From the NCBI RefSeq assembly GCF_002221505.1, contig NZ_CP011036.1, positions 3,286,001 to 3,350,000 of the forward strand: a DNA stretch of 64,000 bases, read 5' to 3'. The notes beneath the pieces were generated by a model. That model was given only the letters and a program-made list of their open reading frames with translations, made no database searches and had not been told where the DNA came from. Of this stretch, positions 61,498 to 64,000 are shown in pieces (the stretch's first letter is position 1; each line of letters starts with the position of its first letter). The position numbers were made by a program, and so were the translations under genes. Source of the DNA: Pseudoalteromonas nigrifaciens. GTDB taxonomy: Bacteria; Pseudomonadota; Gammaproteobacteria; Enterobacterales; Alteromonadaceae.

Positions 61498-62028
61498 CTA
61501 GTTGTTATTGGCTGCTAGCCGCTCACTAATATCAAATACCGTATAAGATAAAGTTAACTCTTCAATGTCACTTGGTAGTGCGGTATCAACATAAAAAAGC
61601 AACGTAAACTCTAGTTCTTCACCTGCTTTTAATGGCTGTTGATCAAAACAAAAACACGCTATTTTATGTAAGTATTTTGCTGCTCTACCGGGTGATACCG
61701 AAGGCACTGCCTGCATTACTTTATCTTGGTCACTATTATTTTTGGCGCTAAACATTACCTCACGCATAGCACCGGGCTTTACCGCAACACTGTACTCTTT
61801 AGACTTCACAGCAAAGGGTGCACCGCTTTGTGCATGCGTGGTAAAGCTCACACTTATTTCGCGATTTTGTATTACTTGCGTGCTTTGCTTTGCTTGCTCT
61901 AATGATGGCTTACCGTTAATGCCGGTAATATCACAAAACACGTCATACAAAGGCACTAACGCAAATGCAAATGCGAACATGGCTAAGCAAATAACAACTA
62001 AGCGCTTAAGTAGCGGTGCGTGTATCAT
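61498..62028 (-). CDS. ctaG: Cytochrome c oxidase assembly protein CtaG/Cox11
   Basis: CtaG delivers copper to the CuB site of subunit I. The 176-residue protein has one N-terminal membrane helix (LLKRLVVICLAMFAFAFALVPLYDVFCDITGING) and a periplasmic domain with the copper-binding motif IACFCFDQQPLKAGEELEFTLLFYVD. A further conserved Cys lies in VFCDI. Its start overlaps the ctaD stop (TAATG), which couples translation. Confidence 0.95.
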   Translation of the reverse strand: MIHAPLLKRLVVICLAMFAFAFALVPLYDVFCDITGINGKPSLEQAKQSTQVIQNREISVSFTTHAQSGAPFAVKSKEYSVAVKPGAMREVMFSAKNNSDQDKVMQAVPSVSPGRAAKYLHKIACFCFDQQPLKAGEELEFTLLFYVDTALPSDIEELTLSYTVFDISERLAANNN

Positions 62029-63620
62029 TATTTAATTTCCGGTGGTGTTGAAAATGTATGGTACGGAGCAGGTGAATCTACCTCCCACTCCAGTCCTTCT
62101 GCGCCTTCCCACACTTTTGCAGGAACCTTGTCGCCGCCGCGTGCGCATTTAATCACTACAGCTACAAACAACAACTGCGATAATCCAAAGGCAAAGCCGC
62201 CAATACTAATAATGGCGTTAAAGTCAGCAAACTGTAGCGCATAGTCGGGTATACGGCGTGGCATGCCTGCAAGCCCTACAAAGTGCATAGGAAAAAACAA
62301 TACATTTACGCTTACCAGCGATAACCAAAAATGCCATTTAGCCAGCGCTATGTTATACATATTGCCAGTCCATTTAGGCAGCCAATAATACGCGCCTGCC
62401 ATAATAGAAAACACCGCTCCCGTTACCAGTACATAATGAAAATGTGCCACTACAAAGTAGGTATCATGGTACTGAAAATCAGCCGGTGTAATGGCCAGCA
62501 TCAATCCCGAAAAACCACCTAAGGTAAACAACACAATAAAAGCAATACTAAACAGCATGGGGACTTCAAACGTAATTGAACCGCGCCACATAGTGGCTAC
62601 CCAATTAAATATTTTTACTCCAGTGGGCACCGATATCAGCATAGTCGCGTACATAAAAAATAGCTCGCCAGCCACCGGCATACCGGTAGTAAACATATGA
62701 TGCGCCCACACTGTAAAACTCAACAACGCAATTGACGCCGTGGCATATACCATGGAGGAATAACCAAAAAGTTTTTTACGCGAAAAGGTAGGAACTATAG
62801 TAGAAATAATGCCAAAAGCCGGCAAAATCATTATGTATACTTCGGGGTGGCCAAAAAACCAAAATATGTGCTGAAACATCACCGGATCACCGCCACCAGC
62901 TGCATCAAAAAAGCTGGTTGCAAAGTATTTATCGGTGAGCACCATGGTCACTGCACCTGCGAGTACCGGCATAACCGCAATTAATAAAAATGCCGTTATC
63001 AGCCAAGTCCATACAAACATAGGGACCTTCATCCAAGTCATGCCTGGGGCACGCAAGTTAACTATGGTTACAATTACATTAATTGCCCCCATAATGGAGC
63101 TAATACCCATAATATGCACAGCAAATACAAACATGGCGGTATTGTCATTACTGTAGGTTGTGGACAGCGGCGCATAAAAAGTCCAACCAAACGCAGGACC
63201 GCCACCGGGCATTAATAGCGATGATAATAAAATTAAAAACGCGAATGGTAAAATCCAAAAACTCCAGTTATTCATTCGGGGTAAGGCCATATCAGGCGCG
63301 CCAATCATTAATGGCACCATCCAGTTAGCTAAGCCAGTAAAGGCCGGCATAACGGCACCAAATACCATAATCAACCCATGAACCGTGGTCATTTGATTAA
63401 AAAAGTGAGGATCGACTAATTGCAATCCTGGCTGAAATAACTCAGCGCGGATCACCATAGCCATAGCACCACCAATAAAAAACATAGTTAGCGAAAAAAT
63501 TAAGTACAAGCTACCTATATCTTTATGATTTGTGGTATATAACCAGCGCTTAAAGCCTTTAGCAGGATGATGAGCGTGGTGAGCTTCATTAATGTCAGGT
63601 TGTTCTACTATGCTACTCAT
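62028..63620 (-). CDS. ctaD: Cytochrome c oxidase subunit I
   Basis: Subunit I (530 residues) is the catalytic core with low-spin heme a and the heme a3-CuB centre. Helix motifs include TTVHGLIMVFGAVMPAF (a-heme His), WFFGHPEVYIMILPAFG (CuB His and the proton-channel Glu), WAHHMFTTG (two CuB His) and DTYFVVAHFHYVL (heme ligands). It starts with TTNHKDIGSLYLIFS, typical of aa3-type enzymes. It overlaps the coxB stop and the cox11 start by TAATG junctions. Confidence 0.97.
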   Translation of the reverse strand: MSSIVEQPDINEAHHAHHPAKGFKRWLYTTNHKDIGSLYLIFSLTMFFIGGAMAMVIRAELFQPGLQLVDPHFFNQMTTVHGLIMVFGAVMPAFTGLANWMVPLMIGAPDMALPRMNNWSFWILPFAFLILLSSLLMPGGGPAFGWTFYAPLSTTYSNDNTAMFVFAVHIMGISSIMGAINVIVTIVNLRAPGMTWMKVPMFVWTWLITAFLLIAVMPVLAGAVTMVLTDKYFATSFFDAAGGGDPVMFQHIFWFFGHPEVYIMILPAFGIISTIVPTFSRKKLFGYSSMVYATASIALLSFTVWAHHMFTTGMPVAGELFFMYATMLISVPTGVKIFNWVATMWRGSITFEVPMLFSIAFIVLFTLGGFSGLMLAITPADFQYHDTYFVVAHFHYVLVTGAVFSIMAGAYYWLPKWTGNMYNIALAKWHFWLSLVSVNVLFFPMHFVGLAGMPRRIPDYALQFADFNAIISIGGFAFGLSQLLFVAVVIKCARGGDKVPAKVWEGAEGLEWEVDSPAPYHTFSTPPEIK

Positions 63621-64000
63621 TAGTTCGCCTCCCCATCGGCATCAAGTGCTGCCTGTATTTCACTTGGTTGAATTACATCACCGGTATCATTACCCCATGC
63701 ATTACGCTTATAAGTAATTACCGCTGCTAATTGCTTTATAGAGAGCTGTTTAGCAAAGGCTTGCATGGCTGTGCCGGGGCTTCCGTGAATAACAATATCA
63801 ATGTGGTCTTTTATATCGCCAAGCACTATCGGGCTGCCTTTAAGTGCAGGAAAAACGCCTGGCAAACCTAACCCTGTGGGCTGATGACATGCAGCACAAT
63901 TGGCCATATACACTTGCTCACCCAAAGTCATTAATTCTTCTTTAGGGAGTGTTTGGTCAAGTAATGCAGCATCTGCTGCTGCTGCTTTTTGCTTTGCTTG
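63620..64000 (-). CDS. coxB: Cytochrome c oxidase subunit II, C-terminal cytochrome c domain (cut by window edge)
   Basis: Only the last 126 residues are present. They form a class I cytochrome c domain with the heme motif CAACH (in MANCAACHQPTGLGLPGVFPALKGS) and a distal Met in GTAMQAF. This follows a Lys/Ala-rich linker (QAKQKAAAADAALLDQTLPKEEL). Fusion of cytochrome c to subunit II marks a caa3-type oxidase. The membrane anchor and CuA domain lie beyond the right edge. The stop overlaps the ctaD start (TAATG). Confidence 0.94.
   Translation of the reverse strand, partial: QAKQKAAAADAALLDQTLPKEELMTLGEQVYMANCAACHQPTGLGLPGVFPALKGSPIVLGDIKDHIDIVIHGSPGTAMQAFAKQLSIKQLAAVITYKRNAWGNDTGDVIQPSEIQAALDADGEAN

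Noticed and set aside
1-64000. Phage, insertion sequences, CRISPR arrays, tRNA or rRNA genes
   Set aside because: No transposase, integrase, cas gene, regularly spaced repeats or tRNA/rRNA-like sequence was seen on either strand.

Overview
The window comes from a marine gammaproteobacterium of the order Alteromonadales, most likely Pseudoalteromonas. The basis is the ribosomal protein sequences, the low-to-moderate GC content with short spacers, a TonB-receptor/pullulanase pair, a GH97 enzyme, and gene neighbourhoods such as bioH/comF/nfuA and caa3-oxidase assembly genes. It is chromosomal core sequence with a few accessory genes. I see no phage, insertion sequence, CRISPR array, tRNA or rRNA.

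Layout. 1-3868 (minus) is the spc ribosomal operon from rplN to a truncated rplO; its own promoter is at about 3974-4033 and the S10 operon is not next to it. 4141-6090 is an AsmA-like envelope protein. 6515-12677 holds an unknown protein, a TorF-type putative porin behind a sigma54-like promoter, a Yip1-family protein and a MacAB-like adaptor/ATPase/permease operon. 12872-14123 encodes a secreted EEP-fold nuclease-like protein and a DUF5329 protein. 14167-19502 is a divergent cluster: a BigR/SqrR-like two-cysteine ArsR repressor with an RND pump and adaptor on one strand, and a DUF2892 protein with a rhodanese on the other, separated by a palindrome-rich operator region. 19662-21205 has a cysteine-rich secreted orphan and a PH-domain protein.

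21316-28224 is an alpha-glucan operon (TonB-dependent receptor, then lipoprotein pullulanase). Its upstream palindrome is repeated exactly in front of the GH97 alpha-glucosidase at 39111, which suggests one LacI-type maltodextrin regulon. 28527-35913 carries transport and envelope genes (LysE exporter, DUF4177, DUF3224, MsbA-like ABC, OmpA lipoprotein, ChrA, MscS channel, acyltransferase). 35987-38931 has divergent polyamine genes speA and speE. 41226-43925 has envZ/ompR and greB. 44044-47481 has a small secreted protein, a CBS-domain protein and tex with a terminator-like leader.

47634-47714 is a nested palindromic repeat. 47794-48980 pairs an SprA-related putative metalloprotease with a miniature protein whose ends resemble flagellar rod/hook proteins. 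49071-53858 has bioH, comF, an M14 peptidase and nfuA; nfuA has a good IscR-like site just before its start. 54155-56494 has a MATE transporter and a polysaccharide deacetylase whose 5' ends overlap head to head. 56555-64000 is the caa3-type cytochrome c oxidase locus: coxB, ctaD, cox11, coxC, then SURF1, a small CX3C protein, heme A synthase, heme O synthase and SCO1. A DUF2909 gene lies antisense in the middle.

The most promising leads are the persulfide-sensor/RND/rhodanese cluster, the shared alpha-glucan operator, the sigma54-like promoter of the porin, the IscR-like site at nfuA, the rod/hook-like mini-protein with its SprA partner, and the antisense gene inside the oxidase operon.
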